Source: Jiangella aurantiaca (lineage in GTDB: Bacteria > Actinomycetota > Actinomycetes > Jiangellales > Jiangellaceae). From it: a stretch of 64,000 nt of DNA. The stretch spans positions 62,001 to 126,000 of the forward strand of contig NZ_SMLB01000010.1 in the NCBI RefSeq assembly GCF_004349105.1, given 5' to 3'. Made by a program: the position numbers and the translations under genes. Positions 17,672-26,713 of this stretch are shown piece after piece; positions within the stretch are counted from its first letter, which is position 1; the number at the start of each line of letters is the position of its first letter. The notes below the pieces were generated by a model that had not been told where the DNA came from, did no database searches, and saw only the letters and a program-made list of their open reading frames with translations.

Positions 17672-18633
17672 CGCAGTTCCGCCTTTCGCAGCTGTCGGAT
17701 GTTGTAGGCCACGATCGGGATCACCAGGATGAACAGGAGCACCGCGAGCGCGGACGCCAGACCCGTGTCACCCAGCTGGAAGCCCTGGGTGTAGAACTCG
17801 TTCGCGACGACGCTGGTGTCGAAGTTGCCGCCGGTCATGGTCCGGACGATGTCGAACACCTTGAGCGTGCCGATCGAGATGGTCGTCAGCACCACCACGA
17901 GCGCCGGCCTGATGCTCGGCACCGTGATGTAGCGGAACATCCGCACGCCGGTGAGGCCGTCGAGCTGGGCCGCCTCGGTGATGTCGGACGGGATGGCCTT
18001 GATGGCCGCCGCGAGCACGGTCATGGCGAACCCGGCCTGCACCCAGACCATGATGACGATGAGGAACAGCGTGTTCAGCGGCGAGTCGACGAGGAAGTGC
18101 CGCGGCTCCAGACCGATCCACACCAGCACCTGGTTCAACAGGCCCACCTGCTCGATGTTCTGCTGGTCCGGCCGGTACTCGTAGACGTAGCGCCAGATGA
18201 TCGATGCGCCGACCAGCGAGATGGCCATCGGCATGAAGATGACCGCCTTGGCGAATGCCTCAACACGGGAGCGGTCGACCAGCACCGCGTACACCAGCCC
18301 GATGAACGTCGCCACCACCGGCGTCAGGATCACCCAGATCGCGGTGTTGCGCAGCACCGTCAGCATGTCGGAGTTCGTGAAGATCTCGGTGAAGTTGTCG
18401 ATGCCGACGAACTCGTCGCTCGTGCGGTCGAAGAACGATAGGTACATCGTCCGGATGGCGGGATAGATCAGCCCGACGGCCAGCAGGAGCAACGCCGGCA
18501 GGACGAACGCGAGCGACTGCCACAGGTCGGCGCGCCGCCGGGCCCGGCCCACCACCAGCAGGATCGCGCCCATGACGCCGACGAACAGCGCCACGGCCAG
18601 CGCCATCTGCCCGAACTTCTCGAAAGTGTCCAC
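17668..18633 (-). CDS. Sugar ABC transporter permease (MalF/AglF-like)
   Basis: This 321-residue permease has an extra N-terminal helix (about residues 8-28) before the six-helix core, as MalF-type subunits do. The EAA motif DITEAAQLDGLTGVRMFRYITVP lies near residues 218-240. It forms the translocation heterodimer with the downstream MalG-like protein. A stable stem-loop separates it from the binding-protein gene upstream, a common way to keep the binding protein in excess. Confidence 0.9.
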   Translation of the reverse strand: MDTFEKFGQMALAVALFVGVMGAILLVVGRARRRADLWQSLAFVLPALLLLAVGLIYPAIRTMYLSFFDRTSDEFVGIDNFTEIFTNSDMLTVLRNTAIWVILTPVVATFIGLVYAVLVDRSRVEAFAKAVIFMPMAISLVGASIIWRYVYEYRPDQQNIEQVGLLNQVLVWIGLEPRHFLVDSPLNTLFLIVIMVWVQAGFAMTVLAAAIKAIPSDITEAAQLDGLTGVRMFRYITVPSIRPALVVVLTTISIGTLKVFDIVRTMTGGNFDTSVVANEFYTQGFQLGDTGLASALAVLLFILVIPIVAYNIRQLRKAELR

Positions 18634-18665
18634 GTCTCACCACCTAGGAGAGCGGAGCAGGGTGA

Positions 18666-18700
18666 GGTGGGGATGGCCGGAGGTCCCGATCATCCCCACC
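18666..18700 (-). terminator. Stem-loop between binding-protein and permease genes
   Basis: GGTGGGGATG (18666-18675) pairs perfectly with CATCCCCACC (18691-18700) across a 15-nt loop in the 74-bp spacer. It has no T-run and lies within an operon, so it is probably an mRNA stabiliser or a partial terminator. Confidence 0.5.
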
Positions 18701-18707
18701 GTCTGCC

Positions 18708-20075
18708 CTACTGCGGCCAGGCCGCCTCGATCGCGTCGACGGTCTCCTGTGTCTCCGCACCGGTGACCCAGTCGACCATCCCCGTCCAGAACGCGACGGT
18801 CCCGACCTCGGCCGGCATCAGGTCCGACGCGTCGAACCGGAACACCGCCTCGGGGTCCTGAATGATCTCCGCCGAGAGCTGGTTGACCGGGCTCTCGTAG
18901 GCGTCGATCGGGACGGTCCGGTTGGCCGACACGAAGTTGCCGTGGCTGGCCCTCTCGGCGTGCCAGTGGTCGCTCGACAGGTACGTCTGGAAGGCCTGGA
19001 CCTCCGGACGCTCGGCGAACGCGGCCACGAACTCGCCACCGCCGAGGACCGGGTTGCCGTGCTCCTCCTCGATGCCGGGGAGGTAGAACGCGAACACGTC
19101 GCCGTCCTCCGCGACCTCGACGCCCTCGCCCCAGTTGGCCTGGTAGAACGACGCCTGGTGGTGCATCCAGCAGTTGCCGTCGAGGATCGGCAGGCCGGCG
19201 TCCTCGAACCGCGTGGTGGCGATGCTGGCGACGTCGCCGAGGCCACCGTTGACGTACTCGTCGTTCTTCAGAATCTCGCCGACCGTGTCGAACGCCTCGA
19301 CCACCTGTGGGTCGTTGAACGGGATCTCGTGCGAGAACCACTGGTCGTAGACGTCGGGACCGGCGGTGCGGAGCATGACCTCCTCGACCCAGTCGGTGCC
19401 CGGCCAGCCGGTGGCGTCACCGGAGCCGAAGCCGGCGCACCACGGGATGCTGCCGTCCTCGACGATCTGGTCCGAGAGCGCGATGAGGTCGTCCCACGTC
19501 TCCGGCACCTCGTAGCCGGCGCCCTCGAACGCCGACGGCGAGTACCAGACGAACGACTTCACGTTCGCGCCGAAGGGTGTGCCGTAATAGGTGCCGTCGA
19601 CAGTGCCGTACTCGATCCACGACGGGTCGAAGGACGCCTCGACGTTGGCCCGGGCCTCGTCGGGCACCGGGATGACCGCGTCGTGGTCGCGCACCAGCGT
19701 GGCCAGCAGACCGGGCTGCGGGATGATCGCGAGGTCGGGCGGCGAACCCGCCTGGATGCGGATGGGCAGCTGGGCCTCGAACTCGTCGGAACCCTCGTAG
19801 TCCACCGTGACTCCGGTGCACTCCTCGAACTTGTCGAATGAGGCCTCCAGAGGTGCGTCCTCCGGCGGCACGATCGTGCTGTAGGCCGTCACCGTGCTGC
19901 CGCTGAGATCGCCGTAATCGGCTGCGAACTCGCAGTCGGTGTCGCCGCCCCCAGTCTCGCCGCCCCCCGCGGTCTCGTCGTCGCCGTCATCGCCACCGCA
20001 TGCGGCAAGGACGAGCGACACGCTGGCAGCGAGGCCGACAGCTGCCCAGCCCCTGCGGGCGCTGCTCTTCGCCAT
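18708..20075 (-). CDS. Sugar ABC transporter substrate-binding lipoprotein
   Basis: This 455-residue extracellular solute-binding protein (family 1) has a lipoprotein signal: the lipobox LVLAAC puts the acylated Cys near residue 25. A Gly/Asp/Glu-rich linker and a two-lobe binding fold follow. Blocks such as AGSPPDLAIIPQPG, YGTPFGANVKSFVWYSP and LPGIEEEHGNPVLGGGEF resemble AglE-type alpha-glucoside binders. GGGAGGGAGA precedes the ATG at 20075; a longer frame upstream lacks a plausible signal. It is first in the importer operon and downstream of the LacI-type operator. Confidence 0.92.
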   Translation of the reverse strand: MAKSSARRGWAAVGLAASVSLVLAACGGDDGDDETAGGGETGGGDTDCEFAADYGDLSGSTVTAYSTIVPPEDAPLEASFDKFEECTGVTVDYEGSDEFEAQLPIRIQAGSPPDLAIIPQPGLLATLVRDHDAVIPVPDEARANVEASFDPSWIEYGTVDGTYYGTPFGANVKSFVWYSPSAFEGAGYEVPETWDDLIALSDQIVEDGSIPWCAGFGSGDATGWPGTDWVEEVMLRTAGPDVYDQWFSHEIPFNDPQVVEAFDTVGEILKNDEYVNGGLGDVASIATTRFEDAGLPILDGNCWMHHQASFYQANWGEGVEVAEDGDVFAFYLPGIEEEHGNPVLGGGEFVAAFAERPEVQAFQTYLSSDHWHAERASHGNFVSANRTVPIDAYESPVNQLSAEIIQDPEAVFRFDASDLMPAEVGTVAFWTGMVDWVTGAETQETVDAIEAAWPQ

Positions 20076-20140
20076 GTGTCTGTCTCCCTCCCAGAAGGGA
20101 TCGGTCCGAGCACCTGCCGCTCGAATCCCAGTGCATGAAC

Positions 20141-20152
20141 GAAAACGTTTAC
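20141..20152. promoter_or_regulatory. LacI-family operator upstream of the sugar importer
   Basis: GAAAACGTTTAC contains the symmetric core AAACGTTT typical of LacI/GalR operators. It lies 66 bp upstream of the binding-protein start, in the promoter region of the operon that includes a LacI regulator. Confidence 0.65.
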
Positions 20153-20241
20153 GCTCGAAAATTGCAAGAGCCCATCGGCAACTTCGCCGTAACGATTGCG
20201 TCACGCCGTTCGGCGCATGTGAGATGTCACACGGGACCGGC

Positions 20242-21921
20242 TCAGGTGTGCCTCCGTGCGGCCACCACCCGGAACCGCGAAGCCACGAACGCGGCGTCGG
20301 TGAGGCACGCGTTCGCGGCCGGGTTGGCGCCGCTGCCGTGGAAGTCAGAGAACGCCGCCGACTGGTTGACGAAGACCCCGCCGGTCAGGTTGATCGACAG
20401 CGGGACGCCGGCCTCGACAGCGGCCTGCTCGGCGGCGTCCAGCACGGCCGGATCAGTGGAGTAGACCGACGCCGTCATGCCGCCGTGCTCGCGGACGGAC
20501 GACGCGAACCGGTCCAGCGCCTGCGCGGTCGAGTCGGCGGCGATGAGGAACGACACCGGGCCGAAGCACTCGGCCGAGTAGCGGTCCTCGTCGGCGATGT
20601 CGACGGCGACGACGGCGGGCGTGCGGATGGTCGCGTCCGGCCAGGCCGGGTGCCGGATCGTGCGCGCGGCGAGGACGGTGCCGCCGTCGCCGGCGAGCGC
20701 GTCGACGCGGTCGCGGACGCCGTCGTTGACCACGGCGCCCAGGATCTCGACCGCCCGGGCGTCGTCGCCGAGCAGCTTGTCGATGGCGCCCGCGAGCGCC
20801 GCGCCGAACTCGTCGAACGTCACCCTGCCCTGGTCGGTGAGCACGCCGTCGCGCGGGACGAACACGTTCTGCGGCGCCGTGCACATCTGGCCGGTGTAGA
20901 GGCTGAGCGAGAACGCGAGGTTGTTCACCAGGCCCTGCAGGTCGTCGGTGGAGTCGACGACGACGGTGTTCAGCCCGGACTTCTCGGTGAACACGACGGC
21001 CTGGCGCGCGTGCTCCTCGAGCCAGGAGCCGAACGCCGTCGAGCCGGTGAAGTCGACGATGCGCACCTCGGGGCGGACGGCCAGCACGGCGGCCAGCCCG
21101 TCGGCCGGGTCCTCGGCCGCGAGCGTGACGAGGTCGGGGTCGAAGCCGTACTCGCCGAGCACCTCGCGGATCGTCTGCACGGTCATGGCCAGCGGCAGGA
21201 CGGCCTTCGGGTGCGGCTTGACGACGACGGCGTTGCCGGTGGACAGCGACGCGAACAGACCCGGCCAGGAGTTCCAGGTCGGGAACGTGTTGCAGCCGAC
21301 GACCAGCGCGACGCCGCAGGGCACCACGTGGAACGTCTTCGTCATGCGCAGTGGCGCGCCCTTTGCCGGCTTCTCCCACAGCACCTCGCCGGGGATCCGG
21401 GCCTGCTCGGCGTGCGCGTACGCGACCGCCTCGAGCGCGCGGTCCAGCGCGTGCGCGCCGCCGGCCTGGAAGGCCATGACGAACGCCTGGCCGGAGGTGT
21501 GCATGACCGCCTGAGCCAGCTCGAAGATGCGCCCGTGCAGCCGCGCCAGGACCTCGAGGCAGACCGCGGCGCGGCCGTCGGCACCGGCGTCGCGCCAGGC
21601 CGGGATGGCCGCCTGGGCCGCGGCCAGCAGGGCCGTGACCGCCTCGTCGGTGGCCGGCACCCGCGGGTAGCGAACGCCGAGCTCGGGCCCGAACGGGCTG
21701 GTCTCGGTGGCGACGGTGCCGTCGGCGCCGGGCGTCTCGAGGGGGAAGTCCGCGCCGAGGTGCGCCTCGTACGCGGCCTGGCCCTCGGCGGCGGCCGTGT
21801 CGCCGTAGACGCGCGGGCTGGGTGACTCCGGGTAGGCGGAGAAGTAGGTCCGCTCGCCGATGGCCGCCTCGGCCCGGCCGAGAAGGTCGCGGTGCCGATC
21901 GATCAGACTGCCCAGCGCCAT
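20242..21921 (-). CDS. paaN: Phenylacetic acid degradation protein PaaN (aldehyde dehydrogenase family)
   Basis: This 559-residue protein is of the PaaN2/PaaN type: an aldehyde dehydrogenase fold without a fused hydratase domain. Visible marks are GCNTFPTWNSWPGLFASL, the Glu region FTEKSGLNTVV, and the catalytic Cys in TGQMCTAPQNVF. In the phenylacetyl-CoA pathway it is placed at the oxidation step after ring opening, although its exact partner reaction differs between organisms. The ATG at 21921 has GGAGG seven bases upstream. It is divergent from a paaH-paaI fusion and paaJ; the ring-epoxidase genes are not in this window. Confidence 0.88.
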   Translation of the reverse strand: MALGSLIDRHRDLLGRAEAAIGERTYFSAYPESPSPRVYGDTAAAEGQAAYEAHLGADFPLETPGADGTVATETSPFGPELGVRYPRVPATDEAVTALLAAAQAAIPAWRDAGADGRAAVCLEVLARLHGRIFELAQAVMHTSGQAFVMAFQAGGAHALDRALEAVAYAHAEQARIPGEVLWEKPAKGAPLRMTKTFHVVPCGVALVVGCNTFPTWNSWPGLFASLSTGNAVVVKPHPKAVLPLAMTVQTIREVLGEYGFDPDLVTLAAEDPADGLAAVLAVRPEVRIVDFTGSTAFGSWLEEHARQAVVFTEKSGLNTVVVDSTDDLQGLVNNLAFSLSLYTGQMCTAPQNVFVPRDGVLTDQGRVTFDEFGAALAGAIDKLLGDDARAVEILGAVVNDGVRDRVDALAGDGGTVLAARTIRHPAWPDATIRTPAVVAVDIADEDRYSAECFGPVSFLIAADSTAQALDRFASSVREHGGMTASVYSTDPAVLDAAEQAAVEAGVPLSINLTGGVFVNQSAAFSDFHGSGANPAANACLTDAAFVASRFRVVAARRHT

Positions 21922-21947
21922 CGCGGGACCTCCACTGGTCTTCTTTC

Positions 21948-21990
21948 CCTTGTGGGCTCGCCGCCGCTTGGGACCTCGCGGTCGGCCGCG
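21948..21990. repeat. Intergenic repeat family B, copy 1
   Basis: It shares the core TGGGACCTCGCGGTCGGC (21969-21986) exactly with copies at 22061-22110 (inverted) and 48799-48857. The left flank, a pyrimidine tract then GTGGGNCTCGCCGCCGC, is also shared. It lies in the paaN/paaH divergent promoter region. Confidence 0.7.
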
Positions 21991-22060
21991 GCAGGTGTAT
22001 GACACACTAGCGCACAGTTGGCTCCACTCTGTCACAATGACCCGCCGCCCGTCCATGAGG

Positions 22061-22110
22061 GGAGGGACCAGCCCCACGCCGACCGCGAGGTCCCAGCCGC
22101 GGCGAGTCCC
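22061..22110. repeat. Intergenic repeat family B, copy 2 (inverted)
   Basis: The reverse complement contains GGGACTCGCCGCGGC, the shared 18-nt core and TGGGGCTGGTCCC. With copy 1 it forms an 18-bp perfect inverted repeat (21969-21986 with 22078-22095) around the region where both paa promoters must lie. Confidence 0.7.
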
Positions 22111-22133
22111 GGAAGCGAGAGGAAAATCGGACC

Positions 22134-24089
22134 ATGGAGGCGATCGCTCGTTCGGTGCCGGTCGGCGTTGTCGGCGCCGGGACCATGGGCGCCGGCATCG
22201 CCCAGGTCGCCGCGGCCGCCGGGCACGAGGTGCGGGTGTACGACGCGGCCGATGGCGCCGCCGCGGCCGCCGTCGAGGCGATCTACCAGCGGCTGGCCCG
22301 CGCGGTCGACAAGGGCCGGCTGCTCGCGGAGGAGGCCGAGGACGCCGCCACCCGGCTGCACGCCGTCGCCGCGCTCGAGGACCTGGCCGGCTGCGGTCTG
22401 GTGATCGAGGCCGTCGTCGAGGACCTGGAGGTCAAGCGGGCGCTGTTCGCCGGGCTGGAGGCGGTCTGCGGTCCCGACGCGGTGCTCGCCACCAACACGT
22501 CGTCGCTGTCCGTCGACGCGATCGCCGGCGAGCTCGCGCAGGCGGGCCGGGTCGCGGGCCTGCACTTCTTCAACCCGGCGCCGGTGCTGCCGCTGGTCGA
22601 GGTGGTCAGCGGCGCACACACCGACGCCGCGGTCGCCGACCTGCTGGTGGCGACGGCTGCGGCCTGGGGCAAGACCCCGGTCCGCGCGGCGTCGACGCCC
22701 GGCTTCATCGTCAACCGGGTGGCCCGGCCGTTCTACGGCGAGGCGTTCCGGCTGCTGGAGTCCGGCCGGGTCGACGCCGCCACCGTCGACGCGCTGCTGT
22801 GCGAGTCCGGCGGGTTCCGCATGGGCGCGTTCGAACTGGCCGACCTCATCGGCCACGACGTCAACCTCGCGGTGAGCCGGTCGGTGTGGGAGGCGTTCGG
22901 CCGCGACCCGCGGTTCACACCGTCGGTGCTGCAGGAACGGCTGGTCGCCGACGGCCGGCTGGGCCGCAAGAGCGGCGGCGGCATCTACGCCGCGGACGCG
23001 CCCCGCCCGGAGCCGGCGACGGCCGACCCGACCGAGGCCAACCTGGGCCACTGGCTCGGCAGCGGCGACGGCGACGGCCCGCTGACGCGGGCGGGAGCGG
23101 CCGGGCGACCGTCCGGCACGGTGCACTGGCGGATCGACTCCGACGAGGTCTCGCTGCGGCCGACCGACGGCCGGACGGCGGCCCAGCACACCGGCGGCGG
23201 GCCGCGGACCGTCGTGCTGGTCGACCTCGCGCTGGACTATGCCAGCGCGACCCGGGTCGGCATCGCGGCGCCGGAGCACGCCCCGAAGGAGCACGTCGAA
23301 GCGGCGGTCGGGTTCCTGCAGGGGCTCGGGTACGTGGTGACGGTGCTGCCGGACCTCCCCGGCCTGGTGGTGGCCCGGACGGTGGCGACGCTCGCCGCAA
23401 CGGCCGCCGACGCCGTCGACTCCGGCGTCGCGACGGCCGACGACGTCGACACCGCGATGCGCCTCGGCACGAGCTACCCGCGCGGCCCGTACGAGTGGGG
23501 AGCGGCGCTGGGCTGGAACTGGGTGACCGGCGTGCTCGACGCGCTGGCCGCCGCCGAGGACGCCGGCCGCTACCGGGTCTCGCGGCAGCTCCGGGAGCGT
23601 GCCGAGACCGACGACGGGTGGCGCGAGGACGACGAGGTGGCCGATCGCGACGACCTGGCCCGCCGTGCGTCCGAGGCGATGTGGGCGGCGGATACCGCGT
23701 CGCGGGCCCTCGGCATGACGATCGAGCAGGTCTCACCCGGCACCGCGGTGGTGAGCATGCGGGTCCGGCCTGACATGGTGAACGGTCACGGCGTGTGCCA
23801 CGGCGGCCTGGTCTTCGCCCTGGCCGACAGCGCGTTCGCCGTCGCGGGCAACACCCACAACCGGCGCACGGTCGCGCAGGGCGCGGACATCACCTTCGTC
23901 GCGCCGGCCCGCGAGGGTGACCGGCTGCTCGCCGTCGCCCACGAGAAGTTCCGTGGCGGCCGGTCGGGCATCTGCGACGTCACCGTGTACCGCGACGACG
24001 ACCGGGCCGGGCGCGCGACCATCGCGTTGTTCCGCGGCCGGTCGCGGGAGATCCCCGGCACTCTGGTGCCGGACGAGGAGGAGACATGA
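22134..24089 (+). CDS. Fused 3-hydroxyacyl-CoA dehydrogenase and thioesterase (PaaH-PaaI)
   Basis: This is one uninterrupted 651-codon frame. Residues 1 to about 495 are a PaaH-type 3-hydroxyadipyl-CoA dehydrogenase: the NAD loop [20 protein letters not shown], catalytic [15 protein letters not shown], and two 3HCDH C-domains. From about 511 a complete PaaI hotdog thioesterase follows, with [22 protein letters not shown] and the catalytic Asp in ALADS. PaaH oxidises 3-hydroxyadipyl-CoA. PaaI hydrolyses ring-hydroxylated or stalled CoA thioesters to free CoA. The two are normally separate genes. The stop overlaps paaJ by four bases (ATGA). No start or ribosome site is evident at the junction. 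Confidence 0.9.
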   Translation: MEAIARSVPVGVVGAGTMGAGIAQVAAAAGHEVRVYDAADGAAAAAVEAIYQRLARAVDKGRLLAEEAEDAATRLHAVAALEDLAGCGLVIEAVVEDLEVKRALFAGLEAVCGPDAVLATNTSSLSVDAIAGELAQAGRVAGLHFFNPAPVLPLVEVVSGAHTDAAVADLLVATAAAWGKTPVRAASTPGFIVNRVARPFYGEAFRLLESGRVDAATVDALLCESGGFRMGAFELADLIGHDVNLAVSRSVWEAFGRDPRFTPSVLQERLVADGRLGRKSGGGIYAADAPRPEPATADPTEANLGHWLGSGDGDGPLTRAGAAGRPSGTVHWRIDSDEVSLRPTDGRTAAQHTGGGPRTVVLVDLALDYASATRVGIAAPEHAPKEHVEAAVGFLQGLGYVVTVLPDLPGLVVARTVATLAATAADAVDSGVATADDVDTAMRLGTSYPRGPYEWGAALGWNWVTGVLDALAAAEDAGRYRVSRQLRERAETDDGWREDDEVADRDDLARRASEAMWAADTASRALGMTIEQVSPGTAVVSMRVRPDMVNGHGVCHGGLVFALADSAFAVAGNTHNRRTVAQGADITFVAPAREGDRLLAVAHEKFRGGRSGICDVTVYRDDDRAGRATIALFRGRSREIPGTLVPDEEET

Positions 24090-25285
24090 GCGAGGCGTTC
24101 CTGGTCGGCGGTGTGCGGACGCCGATCGGGCGGTACGGCGGCGTGCTGTCGGCCATGCGGCCCGATGACCTCGCCGCGCACGTGCTGCGCGAACTGCTGG
24201 TCCGCCATCCGCAGGTGCCGGCCGACGCCGTCGAGGAGGTCGTGCTGGGGTGCGCCAACCAGGCCGGCGAGGACAACCGCGACGTCGCCCGGATGGCCGT
24301 CCTGCTGGCCGGCTACCCGGCGTCGGTGCCGGGGGTGACGGTGAACCGGCTGTGCGGCTCCGGGCTGGACGCGCTGGCGTACGGCGCCCGGGCGGTGCGC
24401 ACCGGCGAGGCCGACGTCGTCGTCGCGGGCGGGGTCGAGTCGATGTCGCGGGCGCCGCTGGTCATGCCGAAGGCGCAGACCGCGTTCGACCGCGGGCAGG
24501 CGCAGGTGTACGACTCCACCATCGGCTGGCGGTTCGTGAACCCGGCGCTGGCGGCGGCGTACGGCACCGACTCGATGCCGGAGACGGCGGAGAACGTCGC
24601 CGCTGAGCACGGGGTCAGCCGGGCCGACCAGGACGCGTTCGCACTGCGCAGCCAGCAGCGGGCGGCCGCCCGGCACAAGGAACTGGCGGCGGAGATCGTC
24701 CCCGCCACCGTGCCCCGTGAGCGGGGCGAGCCCGACGTCGTCGACACCGACGAACACCCCCGCGAGACCTCGCTCGAGGCGCTGGCGAGGCTACGGCCGA
24801 TCGTCCGGCCGGACGGCACCGTCACTGCCGGCAATGCGTCCGGCGTCAACGACGGCGCCGCCGCGCTGCTGGTGATGAGCGCGGCCGCCGTCGACCGGTA
24901 CGGCGTCGAGCCACTGGCCCGGGTCACCGGCGCGGCCACCGCCGGCGTCGAACCACGGGTCATGGGCCTCGGGCCGGTGCCGGCGACGCGCAAGCTGCTC
25001 ACCCGGACCGGCGTCGCGCTGGCCGACGTCGGGAACGTCGAGCTCAACGAGGCGTTCGCCGCCCAGGCACTGGCGTGCCTGCGGCTGCTCGGCCTGCCCG
25101 ACGACGCCGAGCACGTGAATCCGTGCGGCGGCGCGATCGCGCTCGGCCATCCGCTGGGCATGAGCGGCGCCCGGCTGGCGCTGTCGGCCGCGCTGGAGCT
25201 GCAGCGACGCGGGTCGCGGCACGCGCTGGCCACCATGTGCATCGGAGTGGGCCAGGGAATCGCGGTGCTGCTCTCGCGCCCGTAG
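24086..25285 (+). CDS. paaJ: 3-oxoadipyl-CoA thiolase (acetyl-CoA acyltransferase)
   Basis: This 399-residue thiolase has the acyl-accepting Cys in [14 protein letters not shown] (near residue 90), the block [16 protein letters not shown], the His in [16 protein letters not shown] and the second Cys in [10 protein letters not shown]. The length is normal. It cleaves 3-oxoadipyl-CoA to succinyl-CoA and acetyl-CoA. Coupled directly to the PaaH-PaaI fusion, it completes the last two pathway steps, so assignment to phenylacetate rather than general fatty acid use rests on context. A closely related PcaF role cannot be excluded. Confidence 0.87.
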   Translation: MSEAFLVGGVRTPIGRYGGVLSAMRPDDLAAHVLRELLVRHPQVPADAVEEVVLGCANQAGEDNRDVARMAVLLAGYPASVPGVTVNRLCGSGLDALAYGARAVRTGEADVVVAGGVESMSRAPLVMPKAQTAFDRGQAQVYDSTIGWRFVNPALAAAYGTDSMPETAENVAAEHGVSRADQDAFALRSQQRAAARHKELAAEIVPATVPRERGEPDVVDTDEHPRETSLEALARLRPIVRPDGTVTAGNASGVNDGAAALLVMSAAAVDRYGVEPLARVTGAATAGVEPRVMGLGPVPATRKLLTRTGVALADVGNVELNEAFAAQALACLRLLGLPDDAEHVNPCGGAIALGHPLGMSGARLALSAALELQRRGSRHALATMCIGVGQGIAVLLSRP

Positions 25286-25334
25286 CCGTGCTCGGGTCCC
25301 CGACCACAGGTATCCACAAGCGGCGCCCAGCAGG

Positions 25335-26702
25335 TCAACCCCAGACCAGGGCGTTGCCCGGGTCCTCGAGCAGCGCCGCGAGGTCGGCGAGGAACCGCGA
25401 CCCCTGCTCGCCGTCGACCAGCCGGTGGTCGAACGACAGCGCCAGCGTGGTGACCCAGCGCGGCTTCACCTTGCCCTTGTGCACCCACGGCTGCCGGCGC
25501 ACGGCGCCGAACGCGACGATCGCCGCCTCGCCGGGCGGCAGGATCGGCGTGCCGGTGTCGACGCCGAAGACGCCGACGTTGGTGATGGAGATGGTGCCGC
25601 CGAGCATGTCCTCGGGCGGCGTCTTCCCCTCGCGCGCCGTCGCGGCCAGCCGGTTGATCGCGACCGCCAGCTCGCGCAGCGGCAGCCGGTCGGCGTCCTT
25701 GACGTTCGGCACGACCAGCCCGCGCGGGGTGGCCGCGGCGATGCCGAGGTTCACGTAGCGCTGCACGACGATCTCGCCGGCGGCGTCGTCCCAGCGGGCG
25801 TTGACATCGGGCGTGCGACGGGCTGCGATGCAGACCGCCTTCGCCAGCACGGCCAGCGGCGACAGCTTGACGTCGCGGAACTCGCGGGAGTCGCGCAGCC
25901 GGTCGACCAGCTTCATCGTGCGGGTGACGTCGACGGTGACGAACTCGGTGACGTGCGGCGCGGTGAACGCCGACTTGGTCACCGCCTGTGCCGTGGCCTT
26001 CCGGACCGACCGGATCGCGACGCGCTCCTGCCGCGGCAGGCCGTCCCAGCCGGTGCCGGTCGGCGTCGCGGCGGGCGCCGCGGGCACGGCGGCGGGCGCG
26101 GCGGCCGCTGCCTGGACGTCGTCGCGGGTGATGGTGCCGTTGGGGCCGGTCGGGGTGACGGTGGCGAGGTCGACGCCGAGGTCCTTGGCGAGCTTGCGCA
26201 CCGGGGGCTTGGCGAGCACCGACACCCGGGCGAGGGGTGCCTCGACGGCCGGCTCCGCGACCGGCGGAGCCGGCTCCGCGGCGACCTTGCGCTGCCGGCG
26301 CTTCGCCGCTGTCGTCCGCGGGCCGTACCCGACGAGAACGGCCTGCCGCTCCGCCTCGGGCACGGCCGCCGGAGCCGGCGGTGTGGGCACCATGTCCTCC
26401 GTCGGGCCACCGACCACTCCGGCCGACCCGGGAGCCGGCGACGACGGCGCGGCGGTGCCCTCCCCCGTCCGCACCGCGATGATCGGGGTGCCGACGTCGA
26501 CCGTCTGACCCTCCTCGACCAGCAGCGTCTCGACCACGCCGGCGAACGGGCAGGGCAGCTCGACCAGGGACTTGGCCGTCTCGATCTCGACGATGACGTC
26601 GTTGACCTTCACGGCGTCACCGGGCTTGACCTTCCACGACACGATCTCCGCCTCGGTCAGCCCTTCGCCGACGTCGGGGAGGTTGAACTGCGACACGCTC
26701 AT
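25335..26702 (-). CDS. 2-oxoacid dehydrogenase E2, dihydrolipoyl acyltransferase
   Basis: This 455-residue protein has one lipoyl domain at residues 1-80 with the lipoylated Lys in [13 protein letters not shown] Pro/Ala-rich linker, a peripheral-subunit-binding domain ([29 protein letters not shown]) and a catalytic domain ending in [17 protein letters not shown], with the active-site HxxxD, follow. The ATG at 26702 follows GAGGAGG. It carries the acyl group between E1 and CoA. The upstream E1 genes point to a branched-chain 2-oxoacid complex (bkd). No E3 gene is nearby, so lipoamide dehydrogenase must come from elsewhere. Confidence 0.9.
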   Translation of the reverse strand: MSVSQFNLPDVGEGLTEAEIVSWKVKPGDAVKVNDVIVEIETAKSLVELPCPFAGVVETLLVEEGQTVDVGTPIIAVRTGEGTAAPSSPAPGSAGVVGGPTEDMVPTPPAPAAVPEAERQAVLVGYGPRTTAAKRRQRKVAAEPAPPVAEPAVEAPLARVSVLAKPPVRKLAKDLGVDLATVTPTGPNGTITRDDVQAAAAAPAAVPAAPAATPTGTGWDGLPRQERVAIRSVRKATAQAVTKSAFTAPHVTEFVTVDVTRTMKLVDRLRDSREFRDVKLSPLAVLAKAVCIAARRTPDVNARWDDAAGEIVVQRYVNLGIAAATPRGLVVPNVKDADRLPLRELAVAINRLAATAREGKTPPEDMLGGTISITNVGVFGVDTGTPILPPGEAAIVAFGAVRRQPWVHKGKVKPRWVTTLALSFDHRLVDGEQGSRFLADLAALLEDPGNALVWG

Positions 26703-26713
26703 GCAGACCCTCC

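Noticed and set aside
20218-20231. TGTGAGATGTCACA as a Crp-type site downstream of paaN
   Set aside because: The spacer is four bases, not the six of Crp/GlxR sites, and it lies after a stop codon rather than in a promoter.
19939-21825. 628-codon plus-strand open frame antisense to paaN
   Set aside because: It has low-complexity composition without motifs; paaN on the other strand is complete with a ribosome site.
23600-23680. Possible frameshift or missed gene boundary between PaaH and PaaI
   Set aside because: The frame is continuous, both domains are complete, and no start codon with a ribosome site lies at the junction, so I call a true fusion.
21860-23773. 637-codon plus-strand frame overlapping the paaH-paaI gene
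   Set aside because: It is a shifted frame of the fusion gene rich in Arg/Gly/Pro. The true frame has NAD and CoA motifs throughout.
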